A stretch of 64,000 bases of DNA from positions 124,001-188,000 of the forward strand of contig JAFTXQ010000014.1 in NCBI GenBank assembly GCA_017461565.1. The letters run 5' to 3'. Origin of the DNA: Oscillospiraceae bacterium. GTDB taxonomy: Bacteria > Bacillota > Clostridia > Oscillospirales > Ruminococcaceae. Numbering within the stretch: position 1 is the stretch's first letter; every line of letters starts with the position of its first letter. This document shows positions 43,157-51,769 of the stretch, in pieces. Made by a program: the position numbers and the translations under genes. Under the pieces are notes generated by a model, which was given only the letters and a program-made list of their open reading frames with translations, was not told where the DNA came from and ran no database searches.

Positions 43157-43746
43157 GCAGGTACAAGGAATTCGACAGCTATGAGCAGCTTATAAAGGAG
43201 CGCCTTTCAAAAAAGCGTTTCAATCACAGCATGAATGTGGCGGAGGCTTGCTATGACCTCGCCGGGTGTTACGGCGCCGACAAGAAAAGGTGCTATCTCG
43301 CAGGACTTCTGCACGATGTTATGAAGGAAGAGGAGAAGTCTGTGCAGCATCGTATGACGCTGGAGAGCGGACTCTCTCCCGACCCTGCGGAGTGTGACAC
43401 GCCTGCACTGTGGCACGGCGTTGCGGGAGCAGCCTATGTAAGGGATGTCCTGCATATCGGGGATGAGGAGATCATCCGTGCGATACGTTTCCACACGATC
43501 GGCTGCGCGGAGATGTCACTGCTTGAAAAGATCGTGTATCTCGGGGATATGATCTCCGAGGAGAGGGACTATAAGGACGTTGACAAATTCCGCAGATTCT
43601 GCTATGATGATATAGACAAGGCTATGTCCATAGGGCTTACCTACGGTATCGAGAGCGTGTGTAAAAAATGCGGACAGATCCCCCGCTACACATTTGAAGC
43701 ATACAATTATTATTTGAAATACAATGAAAAGAAGGAGCATTTATGA
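43153..43746 (+). CDS. yqeK: HD-domain Ap4A hydrolase, YqeK
   Basis: YqeK cleaves diadenosine tetraphosphate to two ADP. The 197-residue HD protein has RFNHSMNVAEACYDLAGCYG, then the HD doublet LAGLLHDVMKEE and the later AIRFHTIGCAEM. The TTG start overlaps nadD; the end overlaps rsfS by four bases. The nadD-yqeK-rsfS order is standard in Firmicutes. Confidence 0.93.
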   Translation: MSRYKEFDSYEQLIKERLSKKRFNHSMNVAEACYDLAGCYGADKKRCYLAGLLHDVMKEEEKSVQHRMTLESGLSPDPAECDTPALWHGVAGAAYVRDVLHIGDEEIIRAIRFHTIGCAEMSLLEKIVYLGDMISEERDYKDVDKFRRFCYDDIDKAMSIGLTYGIESVCKKCGQIPRYTFEAYNYYLKYNEKKEHL

Positions 43747-44099
43747 CCGACAGAGAAGAGTTAGAGATCGCCGTAAAGGCGCTTGATTCCAAGAAAGCAA
43801 AGGATATAAAGGCAATGAAGGTGGATGAGCTTACAACTCTTACAAGCTATTTCGTTATTGCCTCCGCAACCAGCACCACACAGGTAAAGGCACTTGCCGA
43901 TGAGGTAGAGTTTAAGCTCGGCGAAAAGGGCGTGCAGGCAAAGAGCATCGAGGGCTATCAGAGCAAGACATGGATCTGCCTCGACTATATCGATGTTATC
44001 GTGCACATCTTCCTTGAGAACGACAGAGAGTTCTATCAGCTTGAGCATCTGTGGGCTGACGGCACTCCCGTTGACATCAGCGAGTGGGTAACAGATTAA
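43743..44099 (+). CDS. rsfS: Ribosomal silencing factor
   Basis: RsfS binds L14 and blocks subunit joining when nutrients are short. The 118-residue protein has the family pattern DIKAMKVDELTTLTSYFVIA and YQSKTWICLDYIDVIVHIFL then FYQLEHLWADG. It ends the yhbY-nadD-yqeK-rsfS set. Confidence 0.95.
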   Translation: MTDREELEIAVKALDSKKAKDIKAMKVDELTTLTSYFVIASATSTTQVKALADEVEFKLGEKGVQAKSIEGYQSKTWICLDYIDVIVHIFLENDREFYQLEHLWADGTPVDISEWVTD

Positions 44100-44147
44100 C
44101 GGTATCAGCATAAACTCACCGTATAAAGAAAAATTTTCTAAAAAGAC

Positions 44148-44176
44148 TTGACAAAACATAATAGGTGTTGTATAAT
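44148..44176 (+). promoter_or_regulatory. Consensus promoter of rpsU
   Basis: TTGACA (44148-44153) and TATAAT (44171-44176) are 17 bases apart. An AAAAATTTTCTAAAAAG tract lies just upstream. Confidence 0.8.
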
Positions 44177-44249
44177 AAAGTATATACTTTTTGTATAACT
44201 ACTATTTTGTAGATAACCTATGCCGTTTGGCAAAGGGAGGGAAATATAG

Positions 44250-44423
44250 ATGGCAGAAATTCGTCTTGGTAAAAATGAATCTCTTGATACCGCTCTCAAG
44301 CGTTTCAAGCGTTCATGCGCAAGGGACGGCGTTCTTGCTGAAGTTCGTAAAAGAGAGCATTACGAAAAGCCTTCGGTAAAACGTAAGAAGAAGTCCGAAG
44401 CTGCTCGCAAGCGCAAGTTCTGA
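44250..44423 (+). CDS. rpsU: Ribosomal protein S21
   Basis: An ATG after GGGAGGG opens a 57-codon frame: [20 protein letters not shown], then [20 protein letters not shown] and a Lys/Arg-rich end. This is S21, a basic 30S protein that helps mRNA pairing with 16S rRNA. It has its own consensus promoter and a hairpin downstream, so it is a single-gene unit. Confidence 0.96.
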   Translation: MAEIRLGKNESLDTALKRFKRSCARDGVLAEVRKREHYEKPSVKRKKKSEAARKRKF

Positions 44424-44461
44424 TTTACGGACTGCATTTGCTACTTAAAAACAAACGGTTG

Positions 44462-44490
44462 AAGCGGACATACTGTGTCCGCTTTAATTG
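44462..44490 (+). terminator. Terminator of rpsU
   Basis: AAGCGGACA and TGTCCGCTT form a 9-bp stem. The T tract after it is short (TAATTGTT). Confidence 0.65.
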
Positions 44491-44553
44491 TTATGTATAG
44501 TTTTTTGCTGCGGATGATATCCGTAGATGATAATATGTCAATTCGGAGGTACT

Positions 44554-45054
44554 ATGCTGTTTAAGCCCACATTCTGGCTGAAAAGCGTCCTGGATATAGA
44601 TGAGGAGTTCCTGCAAAAGAACGGCGTGAGAGCGCTGGTGCTGGATCTTGACAACACACTGTCCATGCACGGAAACCCTGCCGCAGAGGCAGGCGTCACC
44701 GAGTGGCTGGACGAGATGCGCAGGCTTGGTATAAAGATGCGTGTTGTATCAAATAACACGAACAGGCGTGTTGCGCCTCTGGCGGCAAAGCTCGGGCTTC
44801 CGTTCACGGCAAACGGCGCAAAGCCGCTGACGTTCGGCATCACCAAAGCAATGAAGGCGATGGGCAGTACAAAAGCCGATACGCTTGTTGTGGGAGATCA
44901 GATCTTCACTGATGTTATGGGCGGCAATCTCAAGGGTGTGCGCACGGTGCTTGTGGAGCCGTTCCACCTTGAAAAAACGTGGACGTTCCGCCTGAAACGC
45001 AAGGTAGAGAGCCTTGTGTTTAAGAGAGATTATTCAAAACTGGAAATAAAGTAG
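44554..45054 (+). CDS. yqeG: YqeG-family HAD phosphatase
   Basis: This 166-residue HAD-IIIA protein has the nucleophile motif VLDLDNTLSMHG near residue 30 and GVTEWLDEMRRLGIKMRVVS. VVGDQIFTDVMGGNLKGVRT is the last motif. The family is near phosphatidylglycerophosphatase, but its substrate is unsettled. The start at 44554 follows GGAGG. Its TAG stop lies inside a REP palindrome (45051-45074). Confidence 0.9.
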   Translation: MLFKPTFWLKSVLDIDEEFLQKNGVRALVLDLDNTLSMHGNPAAEAGVTEWLDEMRRLGIKMRVVSNNTNRRVAPLAAKLGLPFTANGAKPLTFGITKAMKAMGSTKADTLVVGDQIFTDVMGGNLKGVRTVLVEPFHLEKTWTFRLKRKVESLVFKRDYSKLEIK

Positions 45055-45074
45055 GGGCACGGCTTGCCGTGTCC
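45051..45074 (+). repeat. REP palindrome at the yqeG stop codon
   Basis: GTAGGGGCAC then GGCTTGCCGTGTCC. It differs from the copy inside the RAYT gene (16340) by one base, and it supplies the stop codon of yqeG. Confidence 0.85.
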
Positions 45075-45101
45075 GTAAATATATTTTTACGGAGATAATA
45101 T

Positions 45102-45944
45102 ATGTCGATATCATTCGGACCGGGAGGAAACTCCCTTAGCTGGGGAAAAAGGAAATTCCCCAAGGATCTGCCCGAGTACCTTGCTTCAATGGGGCTCAAC
45201 GGCTACGAGATAGAGTGCGGCAGGGGCGTAAGGCTCAGCGCTGATACTGTTTCACAGCTTCCTGACCTTGCAAAGCAGCACGGGATATATGTAACGCTTC
45301 ATGCGCCTTATTTCATCTCGCTTTCCTCGGTGGAGGAGGCAACTCGCCTTAAAAGCGTTGATTACATCATGCAGAGCGCACAGGCGGCAAAGCAGGTGGG
45401 CGCACAGAAGATAGTGGTACATTCGGGCTCCTGTTCAAAGATGAGCCGTGAGGAGGCAACCGTACTCGCTGCCGATACGCTTAAAAGGGCGCAGGCAGCA
45501 CTTGACGAGGCAGGACTTTCGGATATCATAATTTGTCCCGAAACGATGGGCAAGATAAACCAGCTCGGCACTCTCGAGGAGGTGGTGGAGCTGTGCGGCG
45601 TGGATGAACGCTTCCTGCCCTGCGTGGACTTCGGACACCTTAATGCCCGTACCCTCGGCGGTATCAGGGGCAGGGAGGAGTATGCTCAGATACTGGATTA
45701 TATCGGGCATAAGCTCGGACAGGACAGACTCTCCCGTATGCATATCCATTTCAGCAGGATAGAGTTCACTGCAGGCGGCGAAAAACGCCACGTGACCTTT
45801 GCTGACACCGAGTGGGGCCCCGAGTATCAGCCGCTTATGGAGGAGATACACAGGCGCGGGCTTTCCCCCTCGATAATCTGCGAGTCTGACGGCACACAGG
45901 CCGAGGACGTTGCGGAAATGAAACGCTATTACGAATCATTATAA
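45102..45944 (+). CDS. nfo: Endonuclease IV-like TIM barrel (AP endonuclease family 2)
   Basis: This 280-residue protein has the zinc ligands of endonuclease IV spread over the barrel: TLHAPYFISL, VVHSGSCSKM, CPETMGKINQ, CVDFGHLNAR, MHIHFSRIEF and ICESDGTQAE. Such enzymes cut at abasic sites. It is a little short and divergent from classic Nfo, so another barrel-type phosphoesterase cannot be excluded. The ribosome site is ACGGAG. It begins 48 bases after yqeG, beyond the REP element. Confidence 0.8.
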   Translation: MSISFGPGGNSLSWGKRKFPKDLPEYLASMGLNGYEIECGRGVRLSADTVSQLPDLAKQHGIYVTLHAPYFISLSSVEEATRLKSVDYIMQSAQAAKQVGAQKIVVHSGSCSKMSREEATVLAADTLKRAQAALDEAGLSDIIICPETMGKINQLGTLEEVVELCGVDERFLPCVDFGHLNARTLGGIRGREEYAQILDYIGHKLGQDRLSRMHIHFSRIEFTAGGEKRHVTFADTEWGPEYQPLMEEIHRRGLSPSIICESDGTQAEDVAEMKRYYESL

Positions 45945-45963
45945 CTCAGGCAGGATGTCCTCG

Positions 45964-45991
45964 TTCAGCAGGGGATGTATCGTCTGCTGAA
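45964..45991. other. Hairpin ahead of aroQ
   Basis: TTCAGCAG and CTGCTGAA form an 8-bp stem with a 12-base loop. No T-run follows, so a terminator is not certain. Confidence 0.35.
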
Positions 45992-46031
45992 TGGCTAGCC
46001 ACTTATTGAAAAACTGACGGAGGTAATTATC

Positions 46032-46475
46032 ATGAAAATACTTGTTATGAACGGACCTAACCTCAATCTTCTCGGCGAGCGTGAGCCGAATATCTACGGC
46101 GGCGATACGCTTAAGTCCATCAACAGCGAGATTCAGGAAGAGGCGATGGCGATGGGCTATGAGGTGACCTTTTTCCAGAGCAACTCCGAGGGAGGTCTTA
46201 TCGATCGCCTGCACGAGGCTCGTCTTGACTGCGCAGGAGTCATCCTCAATGCGGGAGCGTATACGCATTACAGCTACGCTATCCGTGACGCTATCTCGGC
46301 GATAAAGATACCCGTTGTTGAGGTGCATCTCTCCAACGTGAACAGCCGTGACGAGTTCCGTAAGAACTCCGTTATCGCTCCCGTGTGCTGCGGCAGCATA
46401 GCAGGCTTCGGAAAGTACAGCTACATACTGGGCCTGTATGCACTCAACAACAAGCTCGGAGGCAACGATGAGTAA
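46032..46475 (+). CDS. aroQ: 3-dehydroquinate dehydratase, type II
   Basis: AroQ makes 3-dehydroshikimate in the shikimate pathway. The 147-residue protein begins MKILVMNGPNLNLLGEREPN, with the active Tyr in IYGGDTL, SNSEGGLIDRLHEAR, NAGAYTHYSYAIRDAI and VEVHLSNVNSRDEFR. GGAGG precedes the start. It overlaps the peptidase by eight bases. Confidence 0.97.
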   Translation: MKILVMNGPNLNLLGEREPNIYGGDTLKSINSEIQEEAMAMGYEVTFFQSNSEGGLIDRLHEARLDCAGVILNAGAYTHYSYAIRDAISAIKIPVVEVHLSNVNSRDEFRKNSVIAPVCCGSIAGFGKYSYILGLYALNNKLGGNDE

Positions 46476-47538
46476 TATACTTCGCCTTGCAGAGCTTCTC
46501 ACGGACGACACTCATGGCGCACTGATAACCTCGGATGTAAGCAGGCGATATTTCTGCGGCTTCAAGTCCTCGGCAGGTGTTATACTTGTGACTAAGGAGT
46601 GCTCCTATCTCATCATCGATTCCCGTTACTACGACAAGGCGTGCGAGCGTGTCACGGATTGTCAGGTCATCCTCATGGACGATATGAGAAAGCAGCTCCT
46701 TGACCTTATGATACGCCACAACATCACTCGTCTTTCGGTTGAGAGCGCATATCTCACCCTCAAGGAATATGAGGAGTACAAGGATAAGCTGTTTTACGCC
46801 GAGCTTGACGGAAGCTCATGGTTATCCGATAAGATATCGGGTATGCGTGTGATAAAGTCGGCGGAGGAGGTAAAGCTCATCGTAAAAGCACAGCGTATTG
46901 CAGAGGCGGCGTTTGAGCGGCTTCTGGAGCGTATGCGCAAGGGTATGACCGAAAAGCAGGTGGCGGCACTCCTGAATTACTACATGATGGACTGCGGCGC
47001 AGACGACCTCTCCTTTGAAACGATAGCGGCATCGGGAATAAATTCCGCATCTCCCCATGCGGTGCCGACAGATAAGCCTTTGCAGGAGGGCGAGTTCCTC
47101 ACCCTTGACTTCGGTGCGGTGTGCGACGGATATCACTCTGATATGACAAGGACGCTGGTCATCGGCGAGCCTACCCCCGAGATGGAGGAGCTTTACAATG
47201 CGGTGTTCTATGCAAATCTTGACGGACTTAAGGCGGTGCGCTCCGATATCGGCGGCGCAGTGGTGGACAGCGTGGCAAGAAGCACCCTCAACGGCTGGGG
47301 CGGTTACGACAAGTATTTCGGTCACGGTCTGGGTCACGGAGTGGGTCTTGAGATACACGAGGCACCCACACTCTCCCGAAAGAGCAGCTCCATGCTGCGT
47401 GCGGGAATGATAGTCACCGTAGAGCCGGGAGCGTATATCTCGGGCAGGTACGGCGTGCGTATCGAGGATATGGTGCTTGTGACTGATGACGGCTGTGAAA
47501 ACCTCACAATGACCACGAAAAAGCTCATCCGCATATAA
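46468..47538 (+). CDS. M24 family Xaa-Pro peptidase
   Basis: This 356-residue protein has a creatinase-like N-terminal domain and the M24 pita-bread domain. The metal ligands are in LTLDFGAVCDGYHSDMTRTL, FGHGLGHGVGLEIHEAPTLS, VTVEPGAYISGRYGVRIED and the last acidic residue. It should cleave X-Pro bonds. The start at 46468 lies inside aroQ. efp follows in the same direction, a common neighbour in Firmicutes. Confidence 0.94.
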   Translation: MSNILRLAELLTDDTHGALITSDVSRRYFCGFKSSAGVILVTKECSYLIIDSRYYDKACERVTDCQVILMDDMRKQLLDLMIRHNITRLSVESAYLTLKEYEEYKDKLFYAELDGSSWLSDKISGMRVIKSAEEVKLIVKAQRIAEAAFERLLERMRKGMTEKQVAALLNYYMMDCGADDLSFETIAASGINSASPHAVPTDKPLQEGEFLTLDFGAVCDGYHSDMTRTLVIGEPTPEMEELYNAVFYANLDGLKAVRSDIGGAVVDSVARSTLNGWGGYDKYFGHGLGHGVGLEIHEAPTLSRKSSSMLRAGMIVTVEPGAYISGRYGVRIEDMVLVTDDGCENLTMTTKKLIRI

Positions 47539-47574
47539 ATTATAAGAAAATTTCTGTTTTTTTATAAAAAGCAC

Positions 47575-47603
47575 TTGAAAAATTCCGCAATATAGGGTAA
47601 AAT
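47575..47603 (+). promoter_or_regulatory. Promoter of efp
   Basis: TTGAAA (47575-47580) and TAAAAT (47598-47603) are 17 bases apart. Confidence 0.65.
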
Positions 47604-47682
47604 ATAAAGGATGTATAGACTAGCGGTATTATGTGACCGCAGTTCGTATTAAATAAAAACAAAACAATTGGAGGTTCCTACT

Positions 47683-48243
47683 ATGGTAACAGCAGGAGAT
47701 TTCAGAAATGGCATGACCTTTGAAGAGGAAGGCAACGTAATGCAGATCATCGAGTTCCAGCACGTTAAGCCCGGTAAGGGTGCAGCGTTCGTAAGAACAA
47801 AGGTGAGAAACGTTATTACAGGTTCCGTGGTTGAAAAGACCTACAACCCTTCCGCTAAGTTCCCCACAGCTTACGTTGAGAGAAAGGATATGGAGTACAC
47901 ATATTCCGACGGCGAGCTGTATCACTTCATGGATCCCGAGACCTACGAGGATGTTCCCGTAAACGCTTCCGACCTGGGCGACAGCTTCAAGTTCGTTAAG
48001 GAGAACATGGTTTGTAAGGTACTGTCCTACAAGGGCAAGGTATTCGGCGTAGAGCCCCCCAACTTCGTTGAGCTTGAGGTTACACAGACAGATCCCGGCT
48101 TCGCAGGCAACACAGCTACAAACGCTACAAAGCCCGCTACACTGGAGACAGGCGCAGAGATCCGTGTTCCCTTGTTCATCAACGAGGGCGAGCTCATCCG
48201 TATCGACACCAGAACAGGCGAGTATATGGAGCGTGTAAAGTAA
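47683..48243 (+). CDS. efp: Elongation factor P
   Basis: EF-P rescues ribosomes at polyproline stretches. The 186-residue protein has [14 protein letters not shown], with Lys32 at the tip of domain I, the residue modified in some Firmicutes. Domains II and III follow ([20 protein letters not shown], then [15 protein letters not shown] at the end). Codon use is of the high-expression kind. The ATG at 47683 follows GGAGG. Confidence 0.97.
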   Translation: MVTAGDFRNGMTFEEEGNVMQIIEFQHVKPGKGAAFVRTKVRNVITGSVVEKTYNPSAKFPTAYVERKDMEYTYSDGELYHFMDPETYEDVPVNASDLGDSFKFVKENMVCKVLSYKGKVFGVEPPNFVELEVTQTDPGFAGNTATNATKPATLETGAEIRVPLFINEGELIRIDTRTGEYMERVK

Positions 48244-48289
48244 TTTCCGACGCAGAGCAATTTAAAATATAAGGAAAGGATTGAATATT

Positions 48290-48697
48290 ATGACAATCGG
48301 TGAAAAGGTTTCCTACATTAAGGGTCTTGCTGAGGGTCTTGCCCTTGACGAGTCCACAAAGGAAGGCAAGATTCTTGCCGCAATGCTTGATGTACTTTCC
48401 GACATCGCAGAGAACCTCAAGGAGGTCGATGACGAGCTCAACGATATCGCTGATGTAATGACCGATATGGAGGAGAGCGTTGCAGATCTCGAGGATATCG
48501 TATACGATATCGATGATGAGGATGATGACGAGGACGATTTCGATGATGATCTCGACGAGCTGTACGAGACCACCTGTCCCGCTTGCAGCAACACTATCCG
48601 CTTCGATTACGAGCAGGCTGCAACAGGCGGCATGGATTGCCCCAACTGCGGTCAGCATCTCGAGTTTGAGCTTGACGATGAGGACGACGCAGACTGA
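48290..48697 (+). CDS. CD1247-type N-terminal domain protein with zinc ribbon
   Basis: This 135-residue protein begins MTIGEKVSYIKGLAEGLALD, which is the CD1247 N-terminal domain of clostridia. A highly acidic stretch (DIDDEDDDEDDFDDDLDELY) follows, then a zinc ribbon with CPACSNTIRFDYE and CPNCGQHLEFELD. Function is unknown; a transcription- or translation-linked adaptor is possible. It follows efp closely. ATG 48290 is nine bases from GGAAAGGA. Confidence 0.85.
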   Translation: MTIGEKVSYIKGLAEGLALDESTKEGKILAAMLDVLSDIAENLKEVDDELNDIADVMTDMEESVADLEDIVYDIDDEDDDEDDFDDDLDELYETTCPACSNTIRFDYEQAATGGMDCPNCGQHLEFELDDEDDAD

Positions 48698-48723
48698 TCC
48701 GTTATCTGCATGAGATGAAACGC

Positions 48724-48750
48724 AGGCGGGTGACTTTATGTCGTCCGCCT
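48724..48750. repeat. 27-bp direct repeat, copy 1 (terminator-like hairpin)
   Basis: AGGCGG, GTGACTTTATGTCGT, CCGCCT: a 6-bp stem with a 15-base loop. The identical copy is at 48942-48968. Confidence 0.85.
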
Positions 48751-48756
48751 CATAAC

Positions 48757-48935
48757 GTCGAAAAAGTCCTTTCGGACTTTTCCGCCGAAGCATCCGCACT
48801 GCCCGCACTGCGTTGAATGCTTTGCATTCAACTTGCACAGTTGTGCGGATAGAAGTGTTTTTTGGCGTGGCAGAGCCACACCAAAAAAAGTTATCGAAAT
48901 TGCCCGCTTAGCGGGCTAAACCACGGTTTTTCGAC
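48757..48935. repeat. Structured 179-bp element with inverted ends
   Basis: It starts GTCGAAAAA and ends TTTTTCGAC, a perfect 9-bp inverted end pair. Inside are AAAAGTCC/GGACTTTT, ATCCGCAC/GTGCGGAT enclosing GTTGAATGC/GCATTCAAC, GGCGTGGC/GCCACACC flanked by T and A runs, and GCCCGC/GCGGGC. It carries no open frame. This looks like a MITE-like or structured intergenic repeat inserted between two copies of the terminator. Confidence 0.65.
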
Positions 48936-48941
48936 AAACTG

Positions 48942-48975
48942 AGGCGGGTGACTTTATGTCGTCCGCCTGTTTTTG
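48942..48975 (+). terminator. 27-bp repeat copy 2, terminator-like hairpin before hisC
   Basis: The same AGGCGG/CCGCCT hairpin as at 48724, here followed by GTTTTTG, so it can act as a terminator. The first copy has lost that T-run to the inserted element. Confidence 0.65.
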
Positions 48976-48991
48976 TTTGAAAGGAGATACA

Positions 48992-50044
48992 ATGAGCTGG
49001 AGAGATAATCTTATAAAGATAGAGCCGTACGTTGCAGGCGAGCAGCCCAACAAGACGGATTTCATAAAGCTTAACGCAAACGAGAACCCCTATCCTCCTG
49101 CGCCCGGAGTGCTGAAGGCAATAGAGCGTTTCAATGCAGAGGGGCTTAAAAAGTATCCCGACGCCGATGCGAAGCCCCTTGCGGCAGCGATCGCAAAGCG
49201 TGTGGGTCTTGAAAGGGAGAATGTGTTTGTAGGAAACGGCTCGGATGATGTGCTGGCATTGTGCTTCCGTGCATTCTTCAATTCCGACAAGCCTGTTATC
49301 TACCCCGATATCACATACTCGTTCTATCCCGTGTGGTGCGAGATGCTGCGCATCCCCTTCGAGACTATACCCGTTGACGGGGATTTCAGCATCAATGCCG
49401 AGGACTACAAGCGTCCCAACGGCGGCGTGGTTATCGCTAATCCCAACGCACCCACAAGCATCGCGAGGGGTCTTGACTTCATCCGTGAGATACTGGACGC
49501 TAACAAGGACAGCGTTGTCATCGTTGATGAGGCTTATGTTGATTTCGGCGGAGAGAGCGCAGTACCGCTGCTTTCCGAGTACGAGAACCTTGTTGTTACG
49601 CAGACTTTCTCAAAGTCACGCTCCATGGCAGGCATGAGGATCGGCTGTGCATTCGGCAACAAGGAGATAATCTCTGCGTTGTATGCCGCAAAGGACAGCT
49701 ACAATTCATATCCGATGGACAGCATAGCCATCGAGGCAGGTGTGGCTTCCGTCGAGGATGAAGAGTATTTCCTAGCCACGCTGAAAAAGGTTATTGCGAC
49801 ACGTGACAGGCTCACCGCTGAGCTGCGTGAAATGGGCTTTTCGCTCCCCGACAGCAGCACCAACTTCGTTTTTGCGGAGCATGAGAAATACAGGGCAAAG
49901 GATATCTGCGAATTCTTAAAGACAAAGGATATCTATGTGCGTTACTTCTCAAAGCCGAGGATAGATAACCGCCTGCGTATAACGATAGGTACGGACGAGG
50001 AGATAGACGCTCTTATCGCCGCACTTAAGGAATATATAGGCTGA
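48992..50044 (+). CDS. hisC: Histidinol-phosphate aminotransferase
   Basis: HisC is the PLP-dependent aminotransferase of histidine synthesis. The 350-residue protein has FIKLNANENPYPPAPGVLKA at its start, NGSDDVLALCFRAFF, IVDEAYVDFGGE and the PLP-lysine region TFSKSRSMAGMRIGCAFG. The rest of the his operon is not nearby. ATG 48992 follows AAAGGAG; a longer frame runs back through the terminator hairpin. Confidence 0.93.
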   Translation: MSWRDNLIKIEPYVAGEQPNKTDFIKLNANENPYPPAPGVLKAIERFNAEGLKKYPDADAKPLAAAIAKRVGLERENVFVGNGSDDVLALCFRAFFNSDKPVIYPDITYSFYPVWCEMLRIPFETIPVDGDFSINAEDYKRPNGGVVIANPNAPTSIARGLDFIREILDANKDSVVIVDEAYVDFGGESAVPLLSEYENLVVTQTFSKSRSMAGMRIGCAFGNKEIISALYAAKDSYNSYPMDSIAIEAGVASVEDEEYFLATLKKVIATRDRLTAELREMGFSLPDSSTNFVFAEHEKYRAKDICEFLKTKDIYVRYFSKPRIDNRLRITIGTDEEIDALIAALKEYIG

Positions 50045-50068
50045 GATAAACTGCTGAAAATAAAAAAC

Positions 50069-50110
50069 AGACCCGTAATCAGGATGTGACTTCCGATTAC
50101 GGGTCTTTTG
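50069..50110. terminator. Bidirectional terminator of hisC and the SPFH operon
   Basis: AGACCCGTAATC and GATTACGGGTCT form a 12-bp stem, with TTTTG after it and AAAAAA before it. It lies between convergent genes. Confidence 0.85.
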
Positions 50111-50488
50111 TTATCTGGGATCGCCGTTTTTATCGAAACGCTCCCGCAGTGCCTTTTCTGTCATTCCGATAACAGCAAACAGCAGAATCACATCTGCGGC
50201 TATCACTACAACGGACAGCGTTGTAAAGTCGTTATCGCTGATGTCAGCTATAAAACCGATGAGCTCGGCGGCTGCTGACAGTACCAGCGCAGGCAGGAAG
50301 CTTATAAACATCGCCCTGCCGCAGTAGACCTGTGCAAAGTGCCATGTTGCAGGGTTCTTTTCCGACATCGCTGTGCGGTAGCCAAGACCATTGAATGACG
50401 GCGGGAATTTCCATATAATAAACCCAGCCAGAACAAATACTACACAGAACAATATCGTAATTATCATAAGCATTATGTTGCCATACAT
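50111..50488 (-). CDS. SdpI-family membrane protein
   Basis: This 125-residue protein has three membrane helices (ITILFCVVFVLAGFIIW, FISFLPALVLSAAAELIGF and VVVIAADVILLFAVIGM) and the NGLGYRTAMSEKNPATWHFA motif. That motif is typical of the SdpI/DUF1648-related family, which includes the Bacillus SdpC immunity protein. Its role here need not be immunity. The start at 50488 follows AAAGGA. It is the last gene of the SPFH operon. Confidence 0.8.
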   Translation of the reverse strand: MYGNIMLMIITILFCVVFVLAGFIIWKFPPSFNGLGYRTAMSEKNPATWHFAQVYCGRAMFISFLPALVLSAAAELIGFIADISDNDFTTLSVVVIAADVILLFAVIGMTEKALRERFDKNGDPR

Positions 50489-50505
50489 TATGTTCCGTCC
50501 TTTCG

Positions 50506-50679
50506 TCAGTCTTCCTTTTTCGGATGCTTTTTGTGATACTTCACGCACTCCGTAAGAAGATACTCTATCTGTCCGTTCACGGAGCGGAAATCATCCTCCG
50601 CCCACTTCATGAGGTCGTTATACAGGCTTGCGGAAAGGCGCAGCGGCACCTGCTTTTTAGTGTTCTTTTCCTCTGCCAA
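50506..50679 (-). CDS. Ribbon-helix-helix (Arc-like) DNA-binding protein
   Basis: A TTG start at 50679 lies eight bases after AAAGGAGG and opens 57 codons. The protein is MAEEKNTKKQVPLRLSASLY, then NDLMKWAEDDFRSVNGQIEY and a Lys-rich tail. This is a ribbon-helix-helix protein of the Arc type. A small Arc-like protein next to an SPFH gene is a known pairing. It may repress its own operon at the palindrome at 51742-51763. Confidence 0.85.
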   Translation of the reverse strand: MAEEKNTKKQVPLRLSASLYNDLMKWAEDDFRSVNGQIEYLLTECVKYHKKHPKKED

Positions 50680-50727
50680 AGCCGCACCCTCCTTTCAGAA
50701 ATCGCATACGATACAATATGTGCGTCA

Positions 50728-51714
50728 TTAATAGATAGTACCGCTGTTCACGATGGGCTGTGCGTCCTTGTTGCCGCAGAGTACCACCAGCAGGTTGGAT
50801 ACCATCTGTGCCTTGCGCTCCTCGTCCAGCTCGCATACGTTGCTTTCGGAGAGCTTGTTGAGCGCCATCTCTACCATGCCCACTGCGCCGTCAACTATCT
50901 TCTGTCTTGCCTCGATTATTGCGGTAGCCTGCTGACGCTGAAGCATAGCCGCAGCTATCTCGGGAGCATAAGCTAGGTGAGTTATGCGTGCTTCGATTAT
51001 CTCAAGACCTGCCTGCTCAACACGCTGCTGAAGTCTTTCACGCAGAAGCTCGCAAACCTCCTGAGAGGAGCCTCTCAGGGTCTTCTCATCGCTGTCGGTG
51101 GAATCGTAAGGGTAGCAGCGTACCACGTCACGCAGTACGGAATCTGCCTGGATGGAGAGGTATGTCTTGTAGTTGTCAACATTGAACACAGCCTTTGCGG
51201 TGTTAACAACACGCCAGATAACAACGATGCCCACCTCTATAGGATTGCCCATCTGATCGTTGATCTTCTGTCTGTGGTTGTCGTGGGTAAGTGCCTTAAG
51301 GGAGATCTTGCTCTTTGTCAGCTTTACGGAGGTGCCGTCAGGGCTGAGGCTTACAGACGGCTCGCCGTCTACCTGAGGGTTTACAGCAGAGCTGAAAGGA
51401 TTGATGAAATAGAAGCCCTCTCTCTTAAGAGTACCTGTGTATTTTCCGAACAGGGTCAGTACCAGAGCCTCGTTGGGCTTGATGATGCGCAGGCCAATGA
51501 ATGGGATCCAGCCGATTGCAAGCCATATAATGCTTACTACTAACATAGTACCGCCGAGTGCACTGTTTTCATCCGCCTCAAGCTGTATTCCTGCAAATAT
51601 CGCCAGACCGATAGCACCGAGATAAAGAAGAATGGTCACTATAAGTACCAGCCAGCCGCTGGGAGCGTTGAGCTCACGCTCTTCATATTCGTTCCTGTTG
51701 ATTACCTTATCCAT
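50728..51714 (-). CDS. SPFH / band-7 domain membrane protein
   Basis: This 328-residue protein has two N-terminal membrane helices (about residues 20-42 and 50-75) and an SPFH domain starting near [28 protein letters not shown]-like turns and a C-terminal coiled coil ([20 protein letters not shown]) follow. SPFH proteins scaffold membrane microdomains and proteases. AAGGAGG precedes the ATG. It is the first gene of the leftward operon. Confidence 0.9.
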   Translation of the reverse strand: MDKVINRNEYEERELNAPSGWLVLIVTILLYLGAIGLAIFAGIQLEADENSALGGTMLVVSIIWLAIGWIPFIGLRIIKPNEALVLTLFGKYTGTLKREGFYFINPFSSAVNPQVDGEPSVSLSPDGTSVKLTKSKISLKALTHDNHRQKINDQMGNPIEVGIVVIWRVVNTAKAVFNVDNYKTYLSIQADSVLRDVVRCYPYDSTDSDEKTLRGSSQEVCELLRERLQQRVEQAGLEIIEARITHLAYAPEIAAAMLQRQQATAIIEARQKIVDGAVGMVEMALNKLSESNVCELDEERKAQMVSNLLVVLCGNKDAQPIVNSGTIY

Positions 51715-51741
51715 ATTGAGCCTCCTTGAAGGATGTATGTA

Positions 51742-51763
51742 TTTGATATCAAATTGATATCAT
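51742..51763. promoter_or_regulatory. Palindromic operator-like site at the SPFH transcription start
   Basis: TTTGATATCAAA (51742-51753) is a perfect 12-bp palindrome, and TTGATATCA follows within one turn (51754-51762). Together they cover about +1 to +22 of the leftward transcript. This is the place a small repressor would bind. The link to the RHH protein is inferred. Confidence 0.55.
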
Positions 51764-51769
51764 AATGTT

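Noticed and set aside
44250-44423. rpsU as a false small frame
   Set aside because: It was kept: sequence, own promoter and ribosome site make S21 certain.
50111-50679. SdpI plus small RHH protein as a toxin-antitoxin pair
   Set aside because: The RHH protein has no toxin partner next to it, and the SdpI-like protein has membrane features only; an SPFH operon fits better.
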